This document shows positions 10,393 to 21,570 of a stretch of 64,000 nt of DNA, piece after piece. The stretch's first letter is position 1; the number at the start of each line of letters is the position of its first letter. Source of the stretch: Adenophora triphylla var. japonica (taxonomy: Eukaryota; Streptophyta; Magnoliopsida; Asterales; Campanulaceae); contig JAFEMH010005431.1 in the NCBI GenBank assembly GCA_022495995.1, positions 62,001 through 126,000 on the forward strand, read 5' to 3'. The notes below the pieces were generated by a model. The model ran no database searches and had not been told where the DNA came from. It saw only the letters and a program-made list of their open reading frames with translations. The translations under genes were made by a program, and so were the position numbers.

Positions 10393-11626
10393 ATGGTTAT
10401 GGATAAGAGTTGGATTGTACTACGAAATAGGGCTTCAAAGCAATACAAAGATGGGGTTGAATCTTTCTTGACCTTTTCTTGTAGAGAGAAAAATACCACT
10501 GCAGATGTGATTTACTGCCCGTGTAGTAAGTGTCGCAATCGTTATTACCACAACCTAGAGATGGTAAGGATACATATAGAGATGCATGGCTTTGATAAAA
10601 GTTACTTAGTTTGGAATCGTCGTGGAGAGAACTTTGTAAGTGAGTTGAATATAAATTCTAATACTTCGGAGGATGACATGTTAAATCGTGCTACAACAGT
10701 TGAGAGTGCTATAACAGCCAATATGATCTCTTTAGTCCACTAGGGAATGGGGGTTCCACCAGTATCTAATGAACAACCGAGTAATGATGAGCACGTAACT
10801 CATGAAGATGTTAATTTTGAAGATGCTTTTGATCATGTTATGGGGTCTAATGAAGATGTCACAAATTTTTACAGCCGATTAAAAGATGCCGAGAGTGAGC
10901 TTTATGATAATTGTCCAAAAGGAGTAACAGAACTCTCATTTTTCGTTGAACTCTTAAATATAAAGCAAGTCAATAATATAACAAATGCAGGTATCACACA
11001 AATCTTGAAGTTCTTGAGAAAGATTTTCCCGATGGCTAGAATTCCAAAATCTTATTATTTGGCTAATAAGCTAACTTCAGACTTGGGGTTCAATTATGTG
11101 ACTTGGGATGCGTGTCCAAATAGTTGTATGCTTTTTCGTGATGAAGATGCAAATCTAGAGAACTGTGAAATTTGTGGTGCATCTAGATATAAGAACGGTG
11201 GTGCAAGTCAGAGTGGAATTGTAGGTGAAAGTCAAGGAACAAGTGAAGGTGCACCAAGTAAGAGAGTACCTGAAAAATAAGTTAGGTATTGGCCTTTAAA
11301 GCCAAGAATGCAAAGACTGTTTTGGTGCTCTCATACAGCTCCACTTATGAAATGGCACGAAGAAGAATGTATTAAAGATGGTGTAATGAGGCATCCAGCA
11401 GATTCTCTCGCTTGGAAAAGATTTGATGAGGACAACCCTTCTTTTGCTAGTGAAAGTCGTAATATTAGGCTTTGACTAGAAACTGATGGCTTTAATCCTT
11501 TCGGAAATATGAGCATCTCTCATAGTACATGGCCTATTGTTCTTATACCTTATAACTTACACCCATGGTTGTGCATGAAAGAGTCAAACTTCATCTTGCC
11601 TGTTCTCATTGATGGACCTAAGGGAC
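10393..11626 (+). pseudogene. CACTA (En/Spm) TNP2 transposase, interrupted
   Basis: The N-terminal part of a CACTA transposase, which would bind and cut transposon ends. It begins with the transposase-associated domain (MDKSWI, GVESFLTFSC, CPCSKCRN) at about residues 3-75. The start of the TNP2 domain follows (KFLRKIFPMARIPKSYY, WDACPNSCMLFRDED, CEICGASRYK, WPLKPRMQRLFW, LIPYNLHPWLCMKE). One frame runs throughout but has three in-frame stops at 10741, 11278 and 11473. At 11626, in the conserved motif DGPKG, the LTR of element H begins and the catalytic rest is missing. The other half should lie beyond the right edge of the window. GGGAC at 11622-11626 is the presumed target duplication of H. 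Confidence 0.93.
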
Positions 11627-12881
11627 TGTGAATGTGTGCCCAAATTTTTGTTTTTGTTGGATTCACGCGAGTTTGAAGACATCCGGTTTAATTTGAAAAA
11701 CGGAGTCGCCACGCCATTTTGATTACCTCAAAACTTTGAAAAAAAGGTTTTTTATGGGTTCAAAAACCCCTTGGGAAGAACGGATCGTCGTTCACCCAAG
11801 GTGCCTTGCCGGAGCAAGTCTCCCAAGATTTCATTAATCGTGCTTGCTTGCGTGCTTTCTTGTGTGCATGTGTTTGATGATAAGGAGGGAATGTCCCAAG
11901 TCGTCTTCCGGACGTACAAACCATTTGTTGGTTGTCGCTCGGGATTTCTTGGATTTTATGTATTCGGGATTATGATCCCGCCCTCATCTTGGACTTGTGA
12001 TCATCGCATTTTTTAGACCTTGGGACTTGCGTGATCGAGAGAATGACTCTCTTTGTAGTCAAAGATGAGGTTCTTTAGAAAAGGAGGGTCCTTAGCCCAT
12101 CAATCCTACACTTTAAGATGGTCGAGCTCGTATAGATGCTTCATACTCATCTTAAGTGATAATCGGAGATATAGGGTTCGAAGGTATCCCTTTCTAAAGA
12201 AATTATGAAACCTTTATGGAAGGAACGATGTAAAGATGTGATCTTTAATCTACCAAAAGGGGAAGGGGGAATATAAAGATGTGATCTTTAATCTACCAAG
12301 TCCCATGCAATATAAAGGCAATGCAATGAGCAATTTATAAAGCAATTAGGATGCGAGGTTAGGGTGTGCGAGGTTACCAATGGCTTCCTTCTTCTTTGGA
12401 TGGAGCTAAGAGGAGAGGTTGATCTTGGATCTTCAAGGAGGAGGGAGGTAGCTTCTTGGCCTTCTTCTTCACCTTCTTGGATCTTCAACAGCTCTTGAGA
12501 GTATTCTTCACGTATTATGTGTGGTGTGGTTGAAAATTGTGTGTCTTTAAAATGGGTAGAGGAGGGCTCTATTTATAGGCAGTCTGGATAAGGCTAATGA
12601 GGCCGTGCGGCCAGGGACCGCGAGCTAATGCAGCCGTGCGGCATTATCCATTGTGACTCAGCATTTCTAGAACCATGCAAGGTGGCAAATTCTAGAAGGT
12701 TCTTCCTAATTAAGAAAAACGTGTTTCTTAATTAGGAAGGCTCTTCTTCAGCCTTTAATTAATTTGGGACTGTTCCGGAATATTTCCGGAACACTAGGAA
12801 GGTCCGGGGAATTACCGGAAAACTTACCGAAATTGCCGGGAAATTTAATCGGAAGGCATGAGCCAGATTTGGGTACTTACA
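11627..12881 (-). repeat. 3' LTR of element H
   Basis: 1255 bp, ends TGTAAGTACC...ACATTCACA in element orientation. About 600 bp at the ACATTCACA end and 220 bp at the other end match P and N, while the middle (about 12,240-12,660) differs and holds its own promoter. A short duplication (ATAAAGATGTGATCTTTAAT) occurs at about 12,240-12,300. The TATA box and two palindromic boxes are listed separately. Confidence 0.92.
12570..12642 (-). promoter_or_regulatory. LTR promoter of H: TATA box and two GCCGTGCGGC boxes
   Basis: TATAAATA (minus) at 12570-12577. Upstream of it (higher coordinates) are GGCCGTGCGGCC at 12601-12612 and GCCGTGCGGC at 12633-12642. Read on the plus strand both follow AATG plus two bases. 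The same boxes occur before both internal genes of H (about 13,981-14,021 and 17,061-17,103). Confidence 0.75.
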
Positions 12882-12894
12882 GAAGCCCCTCGGC
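12882..12894 (-). other. Polypurine tract of H
   Basis: GCCGAGGGGCTTC on the minus strand, directly against the 3' LTR start. It would prime plus-strand DNA synthesis. The same tract precedes the 3' LTR of N (32,487-32,496), and a close variant is at 36,136-36,150 in C. Confidence 0.75.
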
Positions 12895-13980
12895 AACGTC
12901 ACTTGCAAGGCGAGTGGGGTTGTTGATAGAAAAGGATTCGATCTGGCGAATGCCGAGATGGATTGGGAGACCGAGGTGGTCGAGTGGCTGAACCTCTGGA
13001 AGGCTACCTACGTATCCCGAGTGGGAATCAAGCCAGGCCGTAGTTCGGAATAGATCCGCTGAGGAATGGAGAAGAGAAACTGGTCTCTTGCTGGGGAAGT
13101 AGAAAAGAAAATGACCTAAGAGGTCAAGCAATTGATCCTACTGGGGATATGCTAGAAGTGACCGAGGTGGTCGGATAACAAAGTCTCTTATGAGAGACTA
13201 CTTCATCACTGAGGAGTGACGGAGGAACAGGGTGACCAAAGTGGTCGGATGGCTGGACCTTTTATAAAAGGCTACCTACGTATCCCGGAGGAATCAAGCC
13301 TTGATCGTAGTTCAAGCATCACTAGATAGTTAGGAACGATGTCTAGGACCCTTGAGGGTTTTAACAATTAATGGTGGCTGTCACCTGAGGAAACTAGAGC
13401 TTACGTCACTATCAAGGAGATAGAGGTAGCTAAAGCTGGATGACGTTATTTCTTTATGACGGAAATAACGAATACTAAAGCTTACGGCGCTATCTCTTTT
13501 TGACAGAGATAGAGGTAGCTAAAGCTAGAAGAACTTAAGCATACTTCACTATTCGGGATAGAGGTAGTTTAAGTTAAGAAGAACTCGAGCATACGTCACT
13601 ATCCGGGATAGAGGTATCTTAAGTTTAGAGGAACTTGAGCATACGTCCCTATTCGGGATAGAGGTTGCTTAAGTTAGGAGGAACTCGAGCATACGTCACT
13701 ATTCGGGATAGAGGTAGCTTAAGTTAGGATAACTTAGCATACGTCGCTATCCGGGATAGAGGTAAGCTCAGTTTAGAGTTTTGACAATTCGGAGGTTGTC
13801 ACCTAGCATTATCCCGTTATAACGGAATTAACGGAGGCGACTGGGAAGAAAGCTTAATTGATTAAGAGATAAAGGATGTCTTCTGAAAAAGAGGTCATCT
13901 TAGTTAAAAGATAACGGAAATTGCATGCCCAAGTGGAAGGTCCAGGGGCAGGACTGTAATTTTCTGCTCAGAGCGAATGA
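12895..13980. other. 3' untranslated region of H
   Basis: No gene. It includes blocks of the CTACCTACGTATCCC...GGAATCAAGCC type that also flank the polypurine tract in N, P and C, and the 50-bp array listed below. Confidence 0.65.
13390..13780. repeat. 50-bp tandem array in the 3' region of H
   Basis: Five clear units (starting near 13531, 13581, 13631, 13681 and 13731) contain GAACTCGAGCATACGTCACT and GGGATAGAGGTAGCTTAAGT. Two more degenerate units precede them. The compartment is the same one filled by other arrays in N and C. Confidence 0.9.
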
Positions 13981-14051
13981 GGCCGCCCGGCATGAGATGA
14001 AAAAAAAGGAGCCGTACGGCTAGAAGCCTGTTTTTTCCAGATTATTTAAAA
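13981..14051 (+). promoter_or_regulatory. Promoter of the PMD gene in H
   Basis: The perfect 12-base palindrome AGCCGTACGGCT is at 14010-14021, with a weaker copy GGCCGCCCGGC at 13981. The TATA-like motif CAGATTATTTAAAAT at 14038-14052 follows about 20 bp later. The CAGATTxTTTAAA core is nearly identical to those before both genes in C (37,969 and 41,140). Confidence 0.6.
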
Positions 14052-14164
14052 TCAGATTTGAACGGGCCATTGGCATTGTGTTGCTGCCCAAGAACGCAGA
14101 GAGAGAGAAGAGAGGAAGAGAATTTCGAAATTCTTTCAATCCCCTTGCTTCCCTTTGATTGGAG

Positions 14165-16710
14165 ATGGATCCGGAGGGCAATCCTATACCGAGGCAAGCA
14201 AGAAGAAACATCTCGGCGGCCGCTCGGAGGAGGAGAAAGGAGCTCGTGCGAACGGACCCGCGTCCGGTTGGGGTAAGCACAAATCGACGAACCCGCGTCC
14301 GGTTGGGGTAAGCATTCTTATTTGGCTCAATTCCGTCGATTTTGATTGAATTTTGAATGACTTAGGGCTTGACCCGAACTTAGGAATTTTCTAGGATTTT
14401 CCTAGGATTTTTGAATGATTTTGAGATATTGATGAATAACCTATGAGGCTATGCAATGTGCAATTTGTTTGACAAAAATAATGGGAATGACCCACTTTTT
14501 TCTCGCAAATAAAGTAAGAATGATAATTGTCTAAAGTGAGATGGAGTTCTTGCATGTGCTAGAACTAAGTAAAAATTTTGAGAAAACATGATTTTGGAAG
14601 ATGAAAAGGATTCATGCATGCCATTTTTTGAAAGAATAATGTTTATGTGCAAAGAATTGTGAAAATTGTGATTTTGTGCTTTAGGAAAACAATGGGACTT
14701 GACATGACGCATCTCAAGTGATGAAAGACGTTTTTTTGATGCAAATGATGCTAGAAAAACTTTTTTGAATGCTTTTCTTTTGAAAATATGTGCACTTTTT
14801 GAATATATGCATGCTTTTGAAAATGATGAATGATTGACACACTTCTTTGTTGTGCTTGTCTACAGGAGAACAAGTCTAGAGGACCATCAGAGATTGCAGT
14901 CAAGCTTTGGCAGAGGATGCCGGATTTCGAGAAGAATGGGGTGAACCCCAAGGGTTTGGTGAGGGCTACCGGCCTGGATTCATTCGTCGAGGCTATCGGC
15001 AGGGGTGTTCATATCACCTCTAAGAGCAAGGGCTTGATCCAGGCCCTTTCTGAGTTCTGGTGGGACAGCACCCATAGCTTCCATCTGAGCTGGGGAGAGC
15101 TGACAGTGACTCCTGCCGATTTCACAGCTATTACTGGCCTACAGTTCACCGGGAGGCCCGTGACTTGGAGAGACCACATTACAGCTGAGGAATTTCAGAA
15201 TTTGGTTGGATTTGAGTTGATTCCCAAGGGGCTGGGTATGGAGACGCGGAACGTCGAGGTGGCAGTCCAGAACTGCATGCAGAACTTTGCTGCTAATGAT
15301 GTGACTGCCCACCAGCTTGCTAGAGCATTTGTGCACCATTTTTGCTAATTCTGGGACACTGGCCATGACTTGTCTCCTTGATTCTCTGGTTGATGTGGAT
15401 GGGATAGGGACGGTCTCTTGGGGAGAGGCCGGATTAGCGGAGTTGTATTTCTCCTTGGACATGTACAGCCGGAACAAGGCTGCTTCGATGGACTGCTTCT
15501 CATTTGCCCTTGAGGTAGTCTCTCTTTCTTTTCCCTTTTCTCTTTTCTGTCTTAAGACTTTTATGAGAGAGAATGACCTTTTTGATGTTTTGAACATGCA
15601 GGCCTGGTTTTGTGAGGTGATCGGGTTCTTCCCTTGGAACCAGCAGAGTGATATCACCATCTTCCCTGCTATGGTTCGCTGGAGGGGAGATGCGAGGGAT
15701 AAATTCACGGGGAAGACCCGGATCACTTTCGACTACAAAATGGTGAGGCCGGTCATCAACAGGGATGGGCACGACGGAGTGGACTTCTACCCTTGGGGCA
15801 GGTATCCGGAGATTTTGCTGGGAGAGGCCATCGAGGCGACTAGGCAGAGGAGATGGCTCACTGGGCTGACATGTGATGTCATATATTTGGGGGACCGTTT
15901 CTCGAGGCAGCATGGCCATGTCCCTCCATTGGACGCCATTACTCCCCACGATCCTCCGGCACGGATGCTACAGCCCAGGGATTGGCCAGCAGATGAGATT
16001 GAGAGATACCAGGGAGGTATAGCTGCAGAGGAGTATTTCGACATGGGTACCCCCTACGCTGTGTTTGTGGAGCAGCGCCTGAGGACGCCACAGAAGCTAG
16101 TGAAGCTGGCGGTCACTCAGGGATATGGGGAGGATGAGCCTACTGACACGCCGATCCCTCCTGCGCATCTGTCCTACGTGGTCCACGGAGTACCGAGGAG
16201 GATGAGGATACCTGTCCCCGACGCTAGGGAGCCCCAGTACACCTTGCCGCCTGACAGCACTGTAAGTATACTTTTAGGGTCTTTCCCTTTTTTATCTTTC
16301 TTTGCTTTTTGAGACTTTCTGAGATTTTTCTGAGATTTTTCTCTTCTTTTCTCAGGTTCAAGCTCGCACTTATGATAGGCGTATCAAAGTGCGTAATAGG
16401 GGCCGGAAGGACATGTGCCGGTCCCTTCGAGGAAGCTGGCTGCGCTTCAAAGGCAGCAGCGGATGCACAGGAGCCCGGGCGCAAGAGACGGCATGTCGGG
16501 GGCACAGCGTCTACCTCATCGGCCTCGGAGTACTCTTCCAGTGCCATGCCTCGGGGGCGGGGACCCAACGCTGACATTCTGGAGCAGCTGGCTGAGTACG
16601 AGCACGATAATGTCCATTTGTCTGACGTGAGCGACCAGGAGGACTTGATGAGGGAGGCTAGCATTTATGAGCTGAGCAGTGATGAAGAGGAGGAAGAATC
16701 GGAGGCCTAG
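14165..16710 (+). pseudogene. Plant mobile domain (PMD) gene carried antisense in H
   Basis: Exons inferred from splice motifs: 14165-14272 (ATG; MDPEGNPIPRQARRNI; donor GTAAGC), 14866-15514, 15602-16261 and 16356-16710. The product is a PMD protein (Pfam PF10536). PMD occurs in Arabidopsis MAIN and MAIL1 and in transposons. Exon 2 shows the hallmark block GLVRATGLDSFVEAIGRG, LIQALSEFWWDSTHSF, ELTVTPADFTAITGLQFTG. The tail is acidic (LSSDEEEEESEA). A one-base shift in a T run at 15337-15341 and at least one more near 16,400-16,450 break the frame. The rest is open, so this is either a young pseudogene or a gene hit by assembly indels. It is antisense to pol and lies between 3' LTR and integrase. 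A 35-bp duplication repeats the exon-1 donor (14,272 and 14,307). Confidence 0.85.
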
Positions 16711-17060
16711 GAGGTCTCTAGAGTAGATTTGGAACAAAAACAAACAATGAACAATTTTTATGCACACTTTGTTTATTTTTTGCTTTATTTGGGCGCCGAT
16801 GGGGCGAAGACATTGTATTTATGCTTTATTTACTTTTCTAATTCATGCTTTTTTAATTTGCATATTATCTGAGCCTTGGGGCGATTTTTTGCTTGGAATC
16901 GGGGCTGAAACTGGGCCAAAATGATTTATGATGGTGTATAAATACTTGAATGGCTTCTGGATATGTTTTGGTACAGGTTTTGGTTGAAAAAGTGGGGTGA
17001 AGACTCCCTTGGGCAGCAACTTGGTTGCTGCAGAATTTTTTTTCTGCAGATGGCTAATGT
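16711..17060. other. Spacer between the two antisense genes of H
   Basis: The 3' flank of the PMD gene and 5' flank of the next gene. AT-rich up to about 16,860. No further gene seen. Confidence 0.5.
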
Positions 17061-17141
17061 AGCCGTGCGGTTTGGTCTCTGGGGCAAATGAAGCCGTGCG
17101 GCTCACAGTTCTGTCTGAACTGGTTATTTTCTGAATAAAAG
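17061..17141 (+). promoter_or_regulatory. Promoter of the second antisense gene in H
   Basis: AGCCGTGCGG at 17061-17070 and AGCCGTGCGGCT at 17092-17103, both preceded by AATG plus one base. About 29 bp later comes the TATA-like GAATAAAAG (17,133-17,141). These boxes match those in the H LTR. Confidence 0.55.
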
Positions 17142-17240
17142 CAAGGCTTGGCCATTTCATTTCATTTTCAACTTAGACTTGTCCCAATTGTTCCCAGAGC
17201 ACATTTTGGACCTAAAAGCACCACCTTTGATCATTTTGCG

Positions 17241-18737
17241 ATGGAGAAGCCCGTCAGATTGCAAAGGGGGAAGCGAGACCTTTTTCTGTCCGATCTTCAA
17301 TCTTGGGTGAGACACAACTTCCAATCTCATAGGGGGCTGCTTGATTCTTCCTTCAAGATCAAGTCTTTATGGCATTTGAGGGATCTCCCGCCCGATTGGG
17401 ACCTTTTGAGAGCCGCAAAGAAAGTTCGGGACGTCCGAAGACATGTTTACGGCTTTTCTTATAACGAGATTGTCCCGACGCATGAAGACTTTCGAGCCTT
17501 GATTGGGGGTCCCGAAATTGAGGCTATATCTATTCTGCCGATCGGAGACGTGCCGGTGGCGGTAAAGCTTGCATCTTTTCTGCAGATTCCTTTGGGGTAG
17601 GCTGAGAGGATGATGGTAGCCCCGGACAGGATTGACCTTTCTGATATCCCGGGCAGGTTTGGGTCTCCAGATATGGCGGCTGCGACCACGGTGGCTATGG
17701 ACGCATTTATCCTTTGCGTATTCTCTCGCTTTGTTCACCGCCGAGTCCGTGGGGATCCGTCATAGTGGTCTCTTGGACATGGTTAGAGACTGCAAGGCCG
17801 GGAAGGATATTGTCCCGCCTGGTTTTGGGAGAGACACTTCATGGGATTGACAGATGGCTCGGGAGACCATTTCATGAGATCCGGGAGTCCGCCGTGGCTG
17901 ACCTTATGGCTGCAGGAGAGGCTCGGGGCTTTGCCGGGGCTTTGCCGACTCGCCCTGGGTGATTTCTCGGAGAGGTGCACCGAGGCAACAGGACCCGCAG
18001 TAGCCAGGAGCCGACGATGGCTAGGCTATCCACTTCTGGACATCCGTTGGTGGATACCTCATTGGAGGTTGCATCAGGAGGATATTTCAGAGTCCTATGC
18101 CGTGAGGGTTCCAGGATTCTGTTGGTCATCCTTCTACATACCCCCGCTTAGTATCCAGGCAGCTTTGGGGGCATTACAGAGCCACTGAGCGATCGGGAGG
18201 ACATCCGGACCATGGAAGTTGTGTCATTGGATATGAGGGATCCAAATGCCTTCTCTTTCTTCTCGAGGGCTTGGACATACACCGCTTTCCCACCCAGGCT
18301 ATCTTCAGAGCGGGAAGAGTGCCATCTTGACCACTGTCTACTTGGACTGGTACGAGAGGGAGATGGGAGCGACTCAGTGTCATCTTGGAGGAGAGACGTC
18401 GAGCTTTATTGGGGCCGTGTGACTCGAGCAGACTCTCGAGGGAGACCGAGGCTAAGGCGAGTCGCCATAACCAAAGTGTGACTTGGTCAGAGACATGGAG
18501 GCTCGGTACAAGAGGTTGTCCGAGGTTGCTCCTTTGACTGAGGCTCAGAGGGAGGAGGTGCGGACTCGTGCTCGGGTAGAGAGAGCACTTATTGACACGG
18601 GTTTGGTAGAGGCTCCAGTGAGGATACCGGAGGTCGGGATGAGGGATACCGACATTATAGATAAAAAGAGAAAGAAGACTCGACGGGGTCGAGGAAAAGG
18701 GAAAAAGACCAAAGAAGACTCAGCGAATGACGACTGA
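17241..18737 (+). pseudogene. DUF7745-like gene carried antisense in H
   Basis: The start is ATG 17241 (MEKPVRLQRGKRDLFLSDL). The N-terminal part reads WHLRDLPPDWDLLRAAKKV, VYGFSYNEIVPTHEDFRALI, then stops at 17598. The frame continues with shifts: MDAFILCVFSRFVH, an LGETLHGIDRW-like block near 17,840, WLTLWLQERL near 17,900, and a basic tail KKRKKTRRGRGKGKK before the stop at 18737. The layout (WD block, PTxEDFxAL, small hydrophobic block, LGET(L/F), W(L)xERL) resembles plant DUF7745 proteins, which are often annotated near Gypsy elements. The function of that family is unknown. The same gene, also broken, follows the PMD gene in C (41,251-42,730). The assignment to DUF7745 is from memory of the family pattern. 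Confidence 0.6.
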
Positions 18738-19250
18738 CAGATCTTTTCTTAGGATCCTCTTATTGCCATTTTGCAAACACATTAGTTTATTTAGGCATTT
18801 TATTGTATTTTAGATCTTTGTAGCAGGTTAGCAGAGTCAAGAGGTAGACCGTGCTTGAACTCATCAAGAAGTTTTTAACTTGTAATGAACAAGAAATATT
18901 ATTTTAGAAATTAATCAAGACACATTTCATGGAAATTCAAATGTCTTATTGATTGGGACCCGTTTTATGAAAACTGAAATACCCTTTATTATTTAGGACG
19001 CACTTCATGGAAGCTTGATTGTCCTTTTTATTGTTTAGACCTAACCATATATGGCCGCCTCGTTCCCTTTTACAAGAAAGACTAAGGGGCTCAGGTCTTC
19101 GTAGTTCATTCTGGTGAACTATATATTTTTATGTGCAGCTGCATTTTTGTAGACCGCCCTTTTTAGGGTTTTCAGCCTAGCTGGGCATTACTCTTTTTGC
19201 ACTAAGATTTTTTTTTTTTTTTTTTTTTTTTTAGACATAGTATCTTTTGA
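18738..19250. other. Region between the antisense genes and integrase in H
   Basis: No gene. It is where the plus-strand gene pair and minus-strand pol converge. It holds the TTGAACTCATCA block shared with C (42,835), one unit of the repeat that is duplicated in P and N, and a T tract at 19,209-19,232. Confidence 0.6.
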
Positions 19251-20440
19251 GCTTATCACCGTTGACCTGGTGGACAAAGGGATTGCCGTCCGTGTCCGCA
19301 AGCTTCATGGCTCCTCCCGATAGTATCTTCTCGCACCACATAAGGGCCGATCCAAACGGGTTCCCATTTTCCCTGTGGGTTGTCTCTCGGTAGGGGCTTC
19401 ACTTTCAAAACTAAGTCACCTCTTTGATGTCTCCGGCCTTGACCTTTTTATCAAACGCTCCGCCATCCGCCTGCAGTAGGCTCGGGTGTGTTCCATGGCT
19501 TTTAGCCTTCTCTCGTCAAGGTGGCTAACTCATCATGCCGGGCCGCGCAACCATTCTACTTCATTGACACCGTTTTCCGTGAGGACCCTTAATGACGGGA
19601 TTTCCAACTCCACCGGTAACACTGCTTCCATCCCGTAGGTTAAGGCAAAAGGAGTTTCTCCTGTAGCCGTTCGACGGACGTTCAGAGCCCCGAGTGCCAA
19701 GTGCAGCCTTTTCGGGCCAATCACGACCACGGGTGGTCATCTTCCCGATGATCCGTTCGAGCGTCTTATTAGCAGCTTCCACGGCTCCATTAGTCCGAGG
19801 TCTGCATGGAGACGACTTGTGGCGAGTGATTCTCAATTCTCGACGGCAACCTATCGCAGTCCTCTTCAAAGTGCGACCCATTATCGGAAATGATTTCAGC
19901 TGGGCACCCCATATCCGCACATTATATTTTCTTTGCTGGATGAATTGGGCCACTTTTCTGGAAGTGAGGACCTTGTAAGACTTGGCCTCTACCCACTTGG
20001 TGAAGTAGTCGATGGCTACTAGCACAAATTCATGTCCATTGCTTCCGCCGGGGCTATTTTCCCTATCACGTCAATACCCCCAAGCCGCAAACGGCCAAGG
20101 AGTCGTCATGCGCACAATGTCATGAGGCGGGAGATGGTTGAGGTTGGCAAACCGCCGGCACTTGTCGCATGCTCGGACGTGCCGGACACAAATGCTTTCT
20201 ATGGAAATCCAAGTAGTAACCCATTCCGAGGATCACTTGCATCGTGGCTCGCATTCATATGAGGACCGCAGTGGACCATTGTGGACTTCAGCCATCAATT
20301 CTTTGGCCTTTTCTTGAGTGACGCACAAGAGGAGTGGTCCTTGATATCGCTTCTTGTATAGGTTGCCTCCTAGAATGACATAATGGGAGGCCAACCTTTC
20401 GTGGCTTGCAAGCTCTTGGCTCGACACCTTCTTTTGGTCT
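19251..20440 (-). pseudogene. Integrase of element H
   Basis: It would insert the cDNA. The minus strand shows the N-terminal binding region near 20,233-20,427 (LASHYVILGGNLYKKRYQGP, AKELMAEVHNGP). The catalytic core follows with LVAIDYFTKWVEAKSY (first Asp, about 20,020), RPRTNGAVEAANKTLERII (catalytic Glu, about 19,760) and [20 protein letters not shown]. The C-terminal part is eroded near 19,260-19,530. The frame breaks at least three times. It is the last pol domain, as expected for Ty3/Gypsy. Confidence 0.88.
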
Positions 20441-20619
20441 ACCTTCTTTATCTCTCGAAAGCCGACTCTCCATCTTTGAGGAACCTGGTAAATTTGATTG
20501 TACCCAGGTTCCTTTATAGGCTCCTAGTCCCGTGTCTACTTCACAAATGTGGGGCTTCTCTTCTACCCACTCGGAAGGGTTTTATGGCTTTTCCCCCTGG
20601 GATCTCTACCAATGAGGCT

Positions 20620-21130
20620 AGAATAGCTAGGGCATCTCGCGAATCTGCTTCTTTTCCCTTGGCAAGTAGTGGAAGGTCACTTCTCTCGAACTCTGTCCAC
20701 TCAACTCCTCCATATGGGCATGATACCGCCGTGTGTTAGGGTCCACAGCCTTCCACTTGTTGGAAACCTGGTTGATGATCGTGGCCGAGTCTCCGTAAAC
20801 TTCTAGCTCCTCGACATTCCTTTCTAAAGGCAGCTTCCAAACCAAAGAATGCAGTGCTTCATACTCGGCAACATTGTTCGTGGCAGGAAGTTCAACTTGA
20901 GAGCTATGGGTGTATGCTCATCTTTCGGATCGACCAAGAAGCATCCCGATACCGTTTCCTCTTTTGTTAGCGGCTCCGTCAAAGAACAATTGCCATCGGT
21001 TTTCGTGCTCGACCGCAAAGATCCCTTCATCCGGAATTGGGGTTCGTGCCCTCTCGTCTTCATTACTGGGGAAGTTCGCTGGGTGGTCCGACAACGCTTG
21101 ACCCTCGATGGCCTTTCTGGTCACATAGTT
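20620..21130 (-). pseudogene. Archaeal-like RNase H (aRNH) of element H
   Basis: A second RNase H between the RT-linked RNase H and integrase, the mark of the Tat lineage. The minus strand shows WQLFFDGAANKRGNGIGMLL (first catalytic Asp), VDPKDEHTPIALKLNF, LEVYGDSATIINQVSNKWKA (Asp of the D-S/A motif) and RRYHAHMEELS. Two or more frameshifts separate these blocks. The C copy is at 44,500-45,011. Confidence 0.86.
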
Positions 21131-21149
21131 GATGTCGTACTACGCTAAG

Positions 21150-21570
21150 AAGAAGGACCACTTTCGCTAGACGCATCGAGAGGGAAGGCTTATCAAAGAT
21201 GTATTTGATGGGGTCCATTCTTGAGACCAAATTCACAGGGCGGGCTTCGCATATAATGCTTCAACTTGCCGACTACCTGCACTGGCCCCCGCATGTGTCT
21301 TTTTCACATGCCGAGTAATTGAGCTCACTTCCCGCAGCCTTCCTACAGACAAAGTAAATGGCGTTTTCTATCCGAGAGTCTTTCTTCTCCCGGGCAAGCA
21401 TAGCCCCAACCGCCGTATCGATGCTGACAAATGTGACATAGAGCAGTAAGAGGTTTCGTCTATGTGGGGGGCATAGCACGGAGGATGTACCAAGTATGCC
21501 TTGATCTCGGTCAAAAGCATCCCGGCATTCTTCGGTCCATTCCGTGTCTACGTTCTTCTTCATGAAGCTT
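21150..21570 (-). pseudogene. RT-linked RNase H of element H
   Basis: The connection and RNase H domain that follows Gypsy RT, degrading the RNA of RNA-DNA hybrids. Visible blocks on the minus strand: TEECRDAFDRDQGIL, a LLLLYVT-type strand, TAVGAMLAREKKDSRIENAI, YFVCRKAAGSELNYSACEK. There is one clear frameshift near 21,280 and a diverged C-terminus. Confidence 0.84.

Noticed and set aside
15139..15949. Minus-strand ORFs of 195 and 149 codons opposite the PMD gene
   Set aside because: Antisense shadows. The plus strand has PMD motifs and splice sites.
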